A stretch of 64,000 nucleotides of DNA from Poriferisulfidus sp963668445 (GTDB lineage: Bacteria > Pseudomonadota > Gammaproteobacteria > Poriferisulfidales > Poriferisulfidaceae), in NCBI GenBank assembly GCA_963668445.1, contig OY764335.1:558001-622000 (forward strand). Reading direction: 5' to 3'. The number at the start of each line of letters is the position of its first letter. Within the stretch, counting starts at the first letter, position 1. The position numbers and the translations under genes were made by a program. The notes below the pieces were generated by a model that had not been told where the DNA came from, made no database searches, and worked only from the letters and a program-made list of their open reading frames with translations. Shown here in pieces: positions 44,656 through 53,588 of the stretch.

Positions 44656-45468
44656 TTATCGCAAACCCGCATCTTGGGCCGAATCGGGGAACCTGAAGAA
44701 TTTCTGGGCGCAGGCTTGGGTGTGTTCGGCGAGTTCGGCGGGCTTGAGGTTCAACGCCTGTGCGAGCTGTTCGGCAATGTGCGGCAGCCACATCGGTTCG
44801 TTGCGGCGCGTTGCCAGACGCGGGCGCAATGTGCGCGGCAGCAGGTAGGGCGCGTCCGTTTCCACCATCAGCCGGTCGAGCGGGATGTCGGCGAGCGCGT
44901 CCCGCAAGGCCTGTCCGCGGCGCTCGTCGCAAAGCCAGCCGGTAATGCCGATGTACATGCCGCGTTCCAGACAGGCATGCAGCAGTGCGCGGCCGCCCGT
45001 GAAGCAATGCAGGACCGCACGCGGCGGGCGTACGGAGGCCGCATCGAAGAGGCGCAGGAAATCCGCATCCGCGTCGCGGTTGTGCATCAGCACCGGGAGT
45101 TCGAGTTCGCCGGCCAATTCCAGTTGCTCCAGAAAGGCCTGCTGCTGCGCCGGGCGCGGCGACAGGTCCCGGAAGTAATCCAGCCCGCATTCGCCGACGG
45201 CGACAACGCACGGGTCGTGGCACCATTCGCGCAGCGTTGCCGCGCTGTCCGAAGCCCATGCCTGCGCCTGATGCGGATGGACGCCGACGGCTGCCCAGCA
45301 GTCCGAGTATTGCCGGGCAAGCGTGATGCAGGCGCGGCTTTCTTCCATGCTTGAGCCGGCCAGAAGGAACCGGGTCACCCCCGCAGTTCGGGCCCGTTCC
45401 AGAACCGCCGTGCGGTCATCGTCGAAGGATTCGTGCGTCAGATTGCAGCAGATGTCAGTCAGTTCCAA
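44656..45468 (-). CDS. tatD: TatD family metal-dependent DNase
   Basis: A 270-residue TIM-barrel metallo-nuclease acting in DNA repair/quality control (3'-5' exonuclease in E. coli). It has the start DICCNLTHESFDDD, VGVHPHQA, VAVGECGLDYFRD, VLMHNRD, LHCFTGG and the late VETDAPYLLPR. In these the metal-binding His and Asp residues are at the expected places, although the first strand (normally D-x-H/N) reads C-N-L. ATG 45468 overlaps the end of trhO by 14 bases, indicating coupling. Confidence 0.92.
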   Translation of the reverse strand: MELTDICCNLTHESFDDDRTAVLERARTAGVTRFLLAGSSMEESRACITLARQYSDCWAAVGVHPHQAQAWASDSAATLREWCHDPCVVAVGECGLDYFRDLSPRPAQQQAFLEQLELAGELELPVLMHNRDADADFLRLFDAASVRPPRAVLHCFTGGRALLHACLERGMYIGITGWLCDERRGQALRDALADIPLDRLMVETDAPYLLPRTLRPRLATRRNEPMWLPHIAEQLAQALNLKPAELAEHTQACAQKFFRFPDSAQDAGLR

Positions 45469-46261
45469 GTCGGAAATCTCCGCAATCCGCGCAACGTTGG
45501 CGCCGCATGTCTGCGATGGGCTTCTGGCATGTTCGGCAGAGCCGGGGATAGGTGGCGTGCAAGCGGGGATCCACAGCTAGGCGGTCGTCGAAGACGAAGC
45601 ATTCGCCTTGCCAGTGGCGGCCGCCGCATTGCTCGAAGTAGTTGAGGATGCCGCCGGACAGTTGCCAGACTTCGGGATGTCCTTGCTCGCGCAGCCAGTT
45701 GCTCGCCACTTCGCAGCGAATCCCGCCAGTGCAATACGTAATCAGCGGCACGGTACCGGGCCGGAGCCGTTGCGCCAGAGTTTCGAAATCGCGGAATCGC
45801 TGCAACGGCAAGGCTTCGGCCTTGGCGAACCGGCCGAGGTGCACTTCGTAGGCATTGCGCACATCCAGCAGGCGGAGGGGCCGTTCTTCGTCCAGCCATT
45901 GGCGTAATTGCCACGGTGGCAGGTGCGTGCCGGGCCGGCGGCGGGCGACGAGCGCATCAAGGCGCACGGGCAGCAGCGAAGGGCGCAACCGCACGATCAG
46001 TTTGGAGAAGGGCCGCTGGGCGACCCGGCTGTGCCGGAACCGGAGCCGTTGGAACGGGCTGTCTTCCAGCAGCTGCCGTTCCAGCTGCGGCACGGCCTCC
46101 GATGCGCCCGCCAGACTAAGGTTGATGCCTTCCGGAGCGAGCGTGATATTGCCGACCAGCTGCAGTTCCGTGCAGGCTGCGGCCAGTTTCCGGCGCAACG
46201 CCTCGTTCGGGGCGATGTCCAGGAATTCATAGGCCGTCGTATGCAGGCAGTCGATGGCCAT
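45455..46261 (-). CDS. trhO: tRNA uridine(34) hydroxylase TrhO (rhodanese domain)
   Basis: A 268-residue YceA-type protein that hydroxylates U34 of tRNA, the oxygen-dependent first step to 5-(carboxy)methoxyuridine. An N-terminal acylphosphatase-like domain (GNITLAPEGINLSLAG) is followed by a rhodanese domain with the catalytic cysteine in ITYCTGGIRCEVASNWL. A C-terminal zinc-like cysteine cluster (CRTCQ...CADCG) follows. MAIDCLH at 46261 is chosen, as the frame before it lies in fabA. It is one base after the fabA stop, so fabA-trhO-tatD forms a tight operon. Confidence 0.9.
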   Translation of the reverse strand: MAIDCLHTTAYEFLDIAPNEALRRKLAAACTELQLVGNITLAPEGINLSLAGASEAVPQLERQLLEDSPFQRLRFRHSRVAQRPFSKLIVRLRPSLLPVRLDALVARRRPGTHLPPWQLRQWLDEERPLRLLDVRNAYEVHLGRFAKAEALPLQRFRDFETLAQRLRPGTVPLITYCTGGIRCEVASNWLREQGHPEVWQLSGGILNYFEQCGGRHWQGECFVFDDRLAVDPRLHATYPRLCRTCQKPIADMRRQRCADCGDFRLGTD

Positions 46262-46262
46262 G

Positions 46263-46796
46263 TCAGAACTCCGGCGTTTTGGTGAACAGGCCGACGCGGA
46301 GGTCTTGCGCCGCGTAGATTTCGCGCCCGTCCACATGGACCCGCCCGTCCGCGATGCCCATGACGAGGGAACGGGTGATGAGGCGCTTGATGTCGATCTG
46401 GTAGATTACCCGCTTGTCGTCAGGGGTGACCTGACCGAAGAATTTGACGCGGCCGACGCCCAGAGCGCGGCCGTGGCCGGGGTAGCCATGCCAGCCGAGG
46501 AAAAAGCCGACCAATTGCCAAAGGGCGTCGAGTCCCAGGCATCCTGGCATGACCGGGTCGCCGATGAAATGGCATTGGAAAAACCAGAGGTCGGGACGAA
46601 TATCGAGTTCCGAGCGCAATTCGCCCTTGCCGTAGATGCCGCCTTCCGTGCTGATATGGGTGATGCGGTCCAGCATCAGCATGGGGGGGGTCGGCAGCTG
46701 GGCGTTGCCCTCGCCAAACATCTTGCCGCGTGCGCAACGCAGGAGATCTTCGTAGGAAAAGCTGGAGGGGGCGCGGCTGCGGGGTGGATGCTTCAT
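46263..46796 (-). CDS. fabA: 3-hydroxydecanoyl-ACP dehydratase/isomerase FabA
   Basis: Introduces the double bond of unsaturated fatty acids during synthesis and is a hallmark of the FabA/FabB pathway in gammaproteobacteria. The 177-residue product has the active-site His in WFFQCHFIGDPVMPG and the Asp in LGLDALWQLVGF. It also has the substrate-tunnel LPTPPMLMLDR and the VKFFGQVTP strand. An eight-base C run codes part of PTPP and is a normal conserved segment. It heads the fabA-trhO-tatD group. Confidence 0.96.
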   Translation of the reverse strand: MKHPPRSRAPSSFSYEDLLRCARGKMFGEGNAQLPTPPMLMLDRITHISTEGGIYGKGELRSELDIRPDLWFFQCHFIGDPVMPGCLGLDALWQLVGFFLGWHGYPGHGRALGVGRVKFFGQVTPDDKRVIYQIDIKRLITRSLVMGIADGRVHVDGREIYAAQDLRVGLFTKTPEF

Positions 46797-46899
46797 GCCT
46801 GTGGCGGCGGCGGGCTAGTGGCCGGCGTAGGCGGCATTCTATCGCATTGCATGGCGCCGCCGGCATTCGCCGCAGGCTGCCGGCAACGCAGGTTTTGCG

Positions 46900-47862
46900 C
46901 TACGGACGGTCGGCTTGGGCGTCCAGCCGGATGCGTCCCAGCGCCAGACGCAGTTCCCCGAAGGTTTGCACCGGAATGATTTGGGCATCTTCGATGACCG
47001 CCTCGTACGGCCCCGGATTGAGGGCATGCAGCAGGATGGGGTGGTTGGCGGTGGTGGCCCGGCGTAGTTTGCGCAGTTCATTGGGCAGCAGGGCGTCGTC
47101 GCCCGAGTCGGCCGCAATCGCCGAGCACAAGGCGCGGCTGCGTTCGGCAGTGAAGGCGATTTCGTCGGCGGACAGTTCGGTGCCTAGATAGACCGGGCTC
47201 CAGTCGTACGCACGGATGGCTACGGCCAGCCGCAGCACGGGCAGTTCATCGGCGCGCGCCACGCCGCTGGCGACGACGACGCGCAGTTCCCCATTGGAAC
47301 TGCCGCTAGCCTGTAGCGCATAGCGCGCCAAGTGGCTGCGAATGACGGCGTCGGCGACGCGCTTTTGCGCCAGGCGCATGGTGCCTTGGCGGCATTCGTC
47401 CTGCATGTGCTGCACTAGCGGGGCGATCAGGTCCTCCTGCATGAACAATTCGGCGAGATGCTGCTCGGCCTCGTTCAGGGTCTGGAACAGCCGTTCGGGA
47501 TTCAGCGTGTCGATGGCCTCAATGCACCGGTCGAAGTAGGCCATGACGGATTCCGTGCGCGGCCGCGCGGCGTCGGTGGATGCCGGCAGGTCGGCCGCCT
47601 GCGCGTCCTGTTCCACCATGACGGAGAGTTCGGCGGTGGAGAGCCGGGCGATGTCGCTGATGCGGCGGCCGGCCCGCGTCGCGTGGGCCAGCAGCCTCAA
47701 GCGTTCGATATCCTCGTCCCGGTATAATCGGCGGCCGTTGCGCGAACGCTTGGGACGCACGGCCCGGTAACGGCGCTCCCAGGCTCGGACCAAGTCGACG
47801 CTCAGGCCGGCGCGGCGCGCCGCGACTTGGATGGGATGCTGGGAGGGGGAACCTTTCGGCAT
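46900..47862 (-). CDS. MerR-family regulator, CarH/LitR-like but without the B12 histidine
   Basis: A 320-residue regulator. An N-terminal MerR helix-turn-helix (VAARRAGLSVDLVRAWERRY, then SRNGRRLYRDEDIERLRLL) is followed by a helical cap (EQHLAELFMQEDLIAPLVQ) and a cobalamin-binding-like fold. In CarH/LitR the lower-ligand His sits in an ExxH/DxHxxG-type motif. The aligned segment here reads ARADELPVL without a His, so light/B12 sensing is unlikely and some other cue is inferred. MPKGSPSQ at 47862 is used as the start. It is divergent from alkB, with direct-repeat operators between, and so is the probable regulator of alkB and of itself. Confidence 0.8.
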   Translation of the reverse strand: MPKGSPSQHPIQVAARRAGLSVDLVRAWERRYRAVRPKRSRNGRRLYRDEDIERLRLLAHATRAGRRISDIARLSTAELSVMVEQDAQAADLPASTDAARPRTESVMAYFDRCIEAIDTLNPERLFQTLNEAEQHLAELFMQEDLIAPLVQHMQDECRQGTMRLAQKRVADAVIRSHLARYALQASGSSNGELRVVVASGVARADELPVLRLAVAIRAYDWSPVYLGTELSADEIAFTAERSRALCSAIAADSGDDALLPNELRKLRRATTANHPILLHALNPGPYEAVIEDAQIIPVQTFGELRLALGRIRLDAQADRP

Positions 47863-47874
47863 AGCGTTCAATGT

Positions 47875-47904
47875 TTGTTCAGGATTTTGTACAGGGATTG
47901 TACC
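47875..47904. promoter_or_regulatory. direct-repeat operator TTGTNC between the MerR gene and alkB
   Basis: Three near-identical heptamers in one orientation: TTGTTCA (47875), TTGTACA (47887) and TTGTACC (47898), spaced 12 and 11 bases, i.e. about one helix turn. CarH/LitR proteins are known to bind 11-bp direct repeats with TGTACA cores as tetramers. Placement 13 bases before the regulator start also suggests autorepression. Confidence 0.6.
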
Positions 47905-48061
47905 ATGAATCGGTCCGATATTGGCCTTATGGTTCAACCTTTGTCATGGATATATCTATGCATAGGGTATGGCAATTCTGTCGGCAATGTGCTAGATTAG
48001 ATGCCAAGAGATTGCGCCGGGCGCGATCCATGGACGAAAACTCATTACGAGAGGGTTTCTT

Positions 48062-49207
48062 ATGAAAAAGTTCTTTATCAATGCGCGCTACTTCATAGCG
48101 CCGTTGCTGATTCTGGCCTCCCTATTCGGCGTTATGGCCGGCGGGCCGTGGGCCTACCTCGGTGCGGCTCTGGTGGGCGTCGGCATCGTGGTGGACACCA
48201 TCACGCCGCAGCGCACGATGGGCGCGGGCTTTGACGAGGAGGGCAATACCTACGGCATTCCGGCTTTGCAGAATGGCGTGATGTACGGGATGCTGGGCAT
48301 CTTCGTCCTGCTGCAGCTGGCCATCGCATGGCGCATCTACCAGTATGTCACGGGCGTTCCGGTCGGCGGCACCGGCACGTTCCTGGGCCTGTCCTATGCG
48401 GAAGGCATCAGCGGCATCCATCTGGTGGGCGCGGTCATTTCGACGGGCAGCTTCCAGGGCATCGGCATCATCTATGGCCACGAGCTGGCGCATACCAAGG
48501 GCTTCAGCTTCGTGATTGCCCGCTGGATGATGGCCCTCTCCGGCACGGCCCATTTCTGCTACGCCCATGTCTACAACCATCATCTGGAGCTGGGCTGCGA
48601 AGACGATCCGGCGACGTCGCCCCGCGGACGGAGCATTTACGCGCATCTGCCGAAGTCCTATTTCGGCCAGAGCAAGTTCCTGTATACGATGGAGAAGCAT
48701 CGGCTGCAGCGCTTGGGGGTGCCGTTCCTGTCTTGGCAGAACCGCTGGATTCGCGGCTACGCCATGAGTTTGCCGACGTTGTTCCTGTTCTGGCTGGCCG
48801 GCGGCTGGGTGGGCATTGCCGCCATGCTGCTAATTTGGCTGATTTCGAACTTCGAGCTGGAGGCGCTCAACTATCTCGAGCACTACGGCCTGATTCGCGA
48901 GAAGGGGCAGCCGATCGATTACCGCCACAGTTGGGACAACAGTACGGCCTTCACCAGTTGGTTCTTCATTGAGATCGGCCGTCAGGCGGATCACCACGAT
49001 CGTGGCGAGACGCACTTCTGGGAGCTGGACGAGGTCGGAGCGCCGAATACGGGGATGGGCTACTTCACCCTGTATGCGATGGCTCTGGTGCCTCCGGTGT
49101 TCCACAAGCTGATGGAGAAGGAGCTCAAGAAGTGGGACGACAACGAAGCCTCTGAGGGCGAGTTGGAAGTTTCGCGGAAGATCAATGAGGCGGCAGGCTA
49201 CGCCTAA
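48062..49207 (+). CDS. AlkB-type alkane 1-monooxygenase (membrane diiron)
   Basis: A 381-residue integral membrane diiron hydroxylase of the AlkB/XylM group, inserting oxygen at terminal C-H bonds. There are about six hydrophobic helices. Histidine boxes: HELAHTK (first), VYNHHLELG (second, not the standard EHxxGHH), RQADHHDRGETHFW (third, not the standard LQRHSDHHA), plus NYLEHYGL (the AlkB HYG motif). The diiron ligands are present, but the boxes diverge, so the substrate could be an alkane, a fatty acid/ester or an alkyl aromatic. A purine-rich GAGAGGG precedes the ATG. A strong terminator follows. It is controlled presumably by the divergent MerR protein. Confidence 0.82.
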   Translation: MKKFFINARYFIAPLLILASLFGVMAGGPWAYLGAALVGVGIVVDTITPQRTMGAGFDEEGNTYGIPALQNGVMYGMLGIFVLLQLAIAWRIYQYVTGVPVGGTGTFLGLSYAEGISGIHLVGAVISTGSFQGIGIIYGHELAHTKGFSFVIARWMMALSGTAHFCYAHVYNHHLELGCEDDPATSPRGRSIYAHLPKSYFGQSKFLYTMEKHRLQRLGVPFLSWQNRWIRGYAMSLPTLFLFWLAGGWVGIAAMLLIWLISNFELEALNYLEHYGLIREKGQPIDYRHSWDNSTAFTSWFFIEIGRQADHHDRGETHFWELDEVGAPNTGMGYFTLYAMALVPPVFHKLMEKELKKWDDNEASEGELEVSRKINEAAGYA

Positions 49208-49235
49208 AGTCCTGCGCTCCGAGCCTATGGAGCAG

Positions 49236-49266
49236 AAGCGCCCCCTTTCGAGGGGGCGCTTTTTTA
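49236..49266 (+). terminator. rho-independent terminator after alkB
   Basis: An 11-bp GC-rich stem (AAGCGCCCCCT / AGGGGGCGCTT) with a TTCG tetraloop and a following run of six or more T, 29 bases after the alkB stop. It is the clearest intrinsic terminator in the window. Confidence 0.95.
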
Positions 49267-49297
49267 TGGGCTGTCCAACAATCTACAATAGCCGGGC

Positions 49298-49993
49298 ATG
49301 GGCCGACTGGGACAAGCGAACCCTCTACGGGACCGGCTGCTTAACGGGATGCCTGCCGAAGGACGTTCGGCGCGCCAGCAGCGGCGCTTGGAATTGGAAG
49401 CCGAGCTTCGCCGTGCGGGTCTGGACGGCGGCAGGCGTCTGGAGAGGCAGCTGGAACTGAGCGGCATCCTGCTGGATCTGGACGAATCGGCGGAGGCCTT
49501 CGAACGGGCCCGAGAGGTCTTGGATGCGGGGATTCGGATGGCGCGCTGGGAAGATGCGGCGCTGGCGTGCCGGGTCATGTATATGAGCGAACAGCCGCAG
49601 GCTGTGGCCGCACTCGGGCATGGCGTCTGGCTTGCGATCGCCTGCCCGATCGCTCCCGAACTGAGTCTGCAGATGCTGCAGGATCTGGTGGAAGAGACGC
49701 CGGCGGCGTCGGATGGCGCCGCAGTGGCGGCCATGCTGGGCTATTTTCTGATGGAGCAGCGCACTGCGGGCTCGGAGCGGGAACGGCTGGTGTTTCTGGC
49801 GCGGCAGCTGGTCGGCCAGGTGGCGGAGCGCCATCGCGGCATCACTGACGAGGAGGCCGTCGGCATTTGGGTGCAAATGCACGAATTGGATGATGTGGAC
49901 ATGCTGCTGGAGCGGATGGGTAACATGCTGGATGCCATTGTGCCGGAGTGGTGGTTTGATCGAGAAGCGGTGCGGGCCCGCTTTCCTGCGTAA
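49298..49993 (+). CDS. hypothetical helical protein upstream of dinB
   Basis: A 231-residue soluble, nearly all-helical protein of unknown function (LELEAELRRAGLDGGRRLERQ; later LGYFLMEQRTAG and PEWWFDREAVRARFPA). No catalytic motif, signal peptide or membrane segment is seen. Its TAA overlaps the dinB ATG (TAATG), so the two are translationally coupled and may work together in DNA damage tolerance, but this rests only on position. The true start could be the methionine at codon 18. Confidence 0.7.
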   Translation: MGRLGQANPLRDRLLNGMPAEGRSARQQRRLELEAELRRAGLDGGRRLERQLELSGILLDLDESAEAFERAREVLDAGIRMARWEDAALACRVMYMSEQPQAVAALGHGVWLAIACPIAPELSLQMLQDLVEETPAASDGAAVAAMLGYFLMEQRTAGSERERLVFLARQLVGQVAERHRGITDEEAVGIWVQMHELDDVDMLLERMGNMLDAIVPEWWFDREAVRARFPA

Positions 49994-51111
49994 TGGCGGA
50001 GTCGCCCGCAGAGGAGTCCGTGGAGCGCGTCGGCGATCCGTTTATGCGGCGCATCATCCATATCGATATGGATGCGTTCTATGCGGCGGTCGAGATGCGC
50101 GAAGATCCGAGCCTGCGTGGCAAGCCGCTGGTGGTGGGCGGCTATCCGGACCAGCGCGGCACTGTCGCGACCTGCAATTACGAGGCACGGACATTCGGCA
50201 TCCATTCGGCCATGCCCAGCAAGACGGCCCGGAAGCTCTGCCCCGAGGTAATCTTCATGCGTCCCCGATTCGATCTCTATCGCGAAGTTTCAGCGGAGAT
50301 CAACCGCATTTTCTGTCATTACACGCCGCTGGTCGAGGCCTTGTCTCTGGACGAAGCGTATCTGGACATCACGAGATGCCGTCTGCTTGGCGGCATTGCC
50401 ACCGACATTGCGCGCGACATCAAGCGGCGCATTCTGGAGCGGACCCGGTTGACGGCTTCCGCAGGCGTGTCGTACAACAAGTTCTTGGCAAAGGTCGCGT
50501 CCGACATGGACAAGCCGGACGGCCTGACGGTCGTGCGCCCGAGGGACGGGCCGAAACTGGCGGCCGAGTTGCCGATCGGGAAGTTCTTCGGCATCGGGCC
50601 GGTGACGGAAGCGCGGATGAAGAAGCTGGGGATTCGGACGGGTGCCGATTTACGGGAATGGTCGCTGGAGCGGCTGCGCCCGGTGTTCGGCAAGCATGCC
50701 GAGTACTACCGTCAGGCGGCCCTAGGCCTGGATGCGCGCGAAGTGCAGCCGAACCGGCCGCGCAAGTCGGTGGGTTCGGAAACGACGTTCCTGTCGGATT
50801 TGGACGATCTGGGGGATATGCTGAAGGCCCTGAAGCTGCGGGCGCGGGAAGTGGCTTTGGATCTACAGGAGCGGCATATGACCGGAAGGACGGTGACCGT
50901 CAAGGCCAAGTTCAGCGACTTCACCCAAGTGACGCGAAGCCATTCCTTTGATAAGCCGCTGGCGTCGTACCAGCAGATTGCGGACATTCTTCCGCAGCTG
51001 CTGCAGCGTGCGGTTCCGGCAGGGCGTTCCGTGCGGCTGCTGGGCGTGACGGTCTCCAACCTAGTTCGGCATGCCGATGAGCGGAGCCTGGCGCAGCGCA
51101 GTCTTCTGTGA
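49993..51111 (+). CDS. dinB: DNA polymerase IV
   Basis: Y-family translesion polymerase without proofreading. The 372-residue product has the palm carboxylates in IHIDMDAFYAAVE and LSLDEAYLDIT. It also has the finger YEARTFGIHSAMPS, the thumb HhH segment FFGIGPVTEARMKKLGI, and the little-finger domain starting RKSVGSETTF. It lacks an obvious clamp-binding QLVLGL-type tail but ends LAQRSLL, which may be a variant. The start at 49993 gives 17 residues before the MRRIIHID core. That second Met is an alternative start. Confidence 0.95.
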   Translation: MAESPAEESVERVGDPFMRRIIHIDMDAFYAAVEMREDPSLRGKPLVVGGYPDQRGTVATCNYEARTFGIHSAMPSKTARKLCPEVIFMRPRFDLYREVSAEINRIFCHYTPLVEALSLDEAYLDITRCRLLGGIATDIARDIKRRILERTRLTASAGVSYNKFLAKVASDMDKPDGLTVVRPRDGPKLAAELPIGKFFGIGPVTEARMKKLGIRTGADLREWSLERLRPVFGKHAEYYRQAALGLDAREVQPNRPRKSVGSETTFLSDLDDLGDMLKALKLRAREVALDLQERHMTGRTVTVKAKFSDFTQVTRSHSFDKPLASYQQIADILPQLLQRAVPAGRSVRLLGVTVSNLVRHADERSLAQRSLL

Positions 51112-51192
51112 GCGGTAGGGCAGGGTTTGAAGCCGCGTCGCGTCGACGCATCCGAATCGGGGACGGCTTGCGGCGCGTAAGGGCCGGCGAGT

Positions 51193-51885
51193 TCAGCTGC
51201 GCCCGTAGACCGGTACGGCGGCGCCGCGTATGGAACGGTTGGAGGGGTCGGCCAGCGAGGCGATGACGGCGGCGATGTCTTCCGGAGGAACCCATTTCGA
51301 GTGGTCGGCGTGGGGCATGTCGGCGCGGTTGCGCGGCGTATCGATGGTGCCGGGCAGGATGCAATTGACGATGATGTCGGTATCGGCGCATTCCAGTGCC
51401 AGCACTTCGGTCATGGTGACGACGGCCGCTTTGGAGACGCAGTACGGGGCCATTTTCGCCGCCGGCCGGCGTACGGCTCGGGCGCCAATGTTGACGATTC
51501 TGCCGAAATTGGCGTCGCGCATGGCGGGCAGGGCACAAGCGCAGGCCATCCATGCGGTCACGGCATTGATCTGGAGCATGGCCAGCCAGTCGTCGCGGGT
51601 GGTCTCTTCCAAGCGAGCGCCCATGGAGAAGCCGCCGGCGATGTTGGCAAGGATGTCAATGCGTCCGTGCTTATGGAGGATGGCTTCGAATGTGCGGCGG
51701 GCGGCGGTCTCGTCCGTCAGGTCGCATGGATGGGCGGATGCGGCGTCCGAAACCGCTCCCACGCGGTCGGCATCGAGGTCGATGGCGACGGGAATGGCAT
51801 CCAGTTGCCGGAAGTGGCGCACTGTCGCTTGGCCCAGCGCTCCGGCGGCACCGGTAATGATGGCAATGCGGCCTTCGAGCGGCAT
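51193..51885 (-). CDS. short-chain dehydrogenase/reductase with altered active site
   Basis: A 230-residue classical-size SDR. The NAD(P)-binding TGAAGALGQ, CDLTDE, NIAGG (usually NNAG) and the catalytic YCVSK are present. The serine normally 13 residues before the tyrosine is alanine here (NIGARAV...APYCVSK), which would weaken or change catalysis. MPLEGRI at 51885 is the start. It ends with a Gly/Ala-rich VPVYGRS typical of SDRs. It lies 16 bases after the DASS transporter gene, probably co-transcribed. The substrate is unknown. Confidence 0.82.
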   Translation of the reverse strand: MPLEGRIAIITGAAGALGQATVRHFRQLDAIPVAIDLDADRVGAVSDAASAHPCDLTDETAARRTFEAILHKHGRIDILANIAGGFSMGARLEETTRDDWLAMLQINAVTAWMACACALPAMRDANFGRIVNIGARAVRRPAAKMAPYCVSKAAVVTMTEVLALECADTDIIVNCILPGTIDTPRNRADMPHADHSKWVPPEDIAAVIASLADPSNRSIRGAAVPVYGRS

Positions 51886-51901
51886 GCGCGGGCAGCCGTA
51901 G

Positions 51902-53581
51902 TTACGGTTGCGCCCATTCGGGCATCGGGCCCAACACGCCGAAGATTGCATCGCCCAGGGTGACGACGGCGGCGGTCAGCAGAATGAAGGACAGGATGTC
52001 CAGCCAGATGCCTGCGACGACCATTTTGATGATGGGCACGCGGCCGGAACTGTAGATGACGGCGTTGGGCGGGGTGGCCACCGGCAGCATGAACGCGCAG
52101 GAGGCTGCCAGCGCGGCGGGCATCATCAGAAGCAGGGGGTGCACGCCGATGCCTTGCGCGAGGCTGGACATGATCGGGATGGCGGTGGAGACGGTGGCCG
52201 TGTTCGAGGCCAGTTCGGTCAGGCTGGTGACGAAGCCGACGGCGCCGACCACGATCAGGCCCGGGTGGCTGCCGTCCAGCAGCACCTGGAATTCGCCGGC
52301 GATCCAAGAAGACAGCCCCGAGGTGCCGAAGCCTTTGGCCAGGGCCAGACCTCCGCCGAACAGGATGAGGATGTCCCACGGCGTCTCTTTCAGGTCCTTG
52401 GCTTCCAGAAGCCGGTTGCGGGTGCTTTTGGCCGGGATGGCGAACAGTAGCAAGGCCATGGCGATGGCCACAGTGCCGTCATCGATCAGGTGTCCGACGG
52501 CTGCGATGTCGAAGCGGGCCAGCAGCATATCCAGATAGTGACTCCAGCCGTTGAGGTCGACTTGGGGGCCGAACAGATGCTCTTTGCGGGTGAACCACAG
52601 CGCGACGAGTACGGCGAACACGGCGGCTACGCGCTTTTCTTCGGAACTCATGCGGCCCATGCCGTCGAGTTGCTGCTTGAGGACGTGGCTGCTGTCGAAC
52701 GGGCCGGTGGCAGGCAGAGGGAAGACGACGTGGGTCAGAAGCCACCAGGCCAAGCCCATGAAGACAAGGGAGAACGGCAGGGCCATCATGGACCAGGATG
52801 CGAACGAGATGCCGGGCCCGTCTGGGAACAGCTGGTCGAACTGGGCTGCCAGAATCGCGTTAGGCGGGGTTCCGGTCAAGGTCGCCATGCCACCGATGGT
52901 GGCGGCGTAGGCCAGCCCCAGAAGCAGGGCCAGCGAGAAGTTCCGGTCGCGGGTGCTCGGCGCTTCGCCGCGGGCGGCATGGGATTCCTCGTACAGCAGG
53001 ATGATGGACAGTGCGATCGGCAGCAGCATCACGGTCGTGGCGGTGTTGGACAGCCACATGGACAGGAAGCCGGCCGCTAGCATGAAGCCGAGCACCATGG
53101 TGTCGAGGCGGTTCCCGGTGAACTGCAGAATGTTCAGGGCGATGCGCTTGTGCAGGTTCCACTTGCGCACGGCGATGGCGACCAGGAAGCCGCCGAGAAG
53201 AAGGAAGGTGACCCAGCTCATGTACAGCCCCGCGACGTTGTGCACGCTGATGCTGACGTCTTCGAGGGACAGGCCGCTGGGAAGCGCCGAGTCGCCGAGT
53301 TCCACTTTTTTGGAGAGGTCGGCATAACGGCCCTTCATGATGCCCAGCGTCGGGAACAGCGCCAGCGGCATGAGGGCCGTCGCGGCGAGGGGGATGGACT
53401 CGCAGATCCACCAGATGGCCATCCAAGCGGTGATTGCCGCCATGCGGGTGACCATGGGGTTATTCGGATCCAGATCGGCGAAGCCGAGAATCAGGAAGAA
53501 AGCCAGCGGCCCCAGCCACATGCCGATGCGGTTGCGAAGCGTAGCCTCCGTTTCCGGATGGAATCCGGGGGTGGCGAACAT
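51902..53581 (-). CDS. DASS/SLC13 family sodium:anion symporter
   Basis: A 559-residue inner-membrane transporter with about 12 hydrophobic segments, for dicarboxylates, sulfate or similar anions driven by Na+. The two signature SNT motifs (WLSNTATTVMLLP and LASNTATVSTAIP) and the paired GTPPNAIL and TPPNAVIYSS loops of the two inverted repeats are all present. Bacterial members of about this size are mostly C4-dicarboxylate or sulfate carriers. Sequence alone does not choose. It lies seven bases after nrdB. Confidence 0.9.
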   Translation of the reverse strand: MFATPGFHPETEATLRNRIGMWLGPLAFFLILGFADLDPNNPMVTRMAAITAWMAIWWICESIPLAATALMPLALFPTLGIMKGRYADLSKKVELGDSALPSGLSLEDVSISVHNVAGLYMSWVTFLLLGGFLVAIAVRKWNLHKRIALNILQFTGNRLDTMVLGFMLAAGFLSMWLSNTATTVMLLPIALSIILLYEESHAARGEAPSTRDRNFSLALLLGLAYAATIGGMATLTGTPPNAILAAQFDQLFPDGPGISFASWSMMALPFSLVFMGLAWWLLTHVVFPLPATGPFDSSHVLKQQLDGMGRMSSEEKRVAAVFAVLVALWFTRKEHLFGPQVDLNGWSHYLDMLLARFDIAAVGHLIDDGTVAIAMALLLFAIPAKSTRNRLLEAKDLKETPWDILILFGGGLALAKGFGTSGLSSWIAGEFQVLLDGSHPGLIVVGAVGFVTSLTELASNTATVSTAIPIMSSLAQGIGVHPLLLMMPAALAASCAFMLPVATPPNAVIYSSGRVPIIKMVVAGIWLDILSFILLTAAVVTLGDAIFGVLGPMPEWAQP

Positions 53582-53588
53582 GCCGGGG

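Noticed and set aside
46683..46690. Third poly-G tract (8 bases) as a phase switch
   Set aside because: It codes conserved Pro residues of FabA (PTPPML), a normally essential enzyme, and is short.
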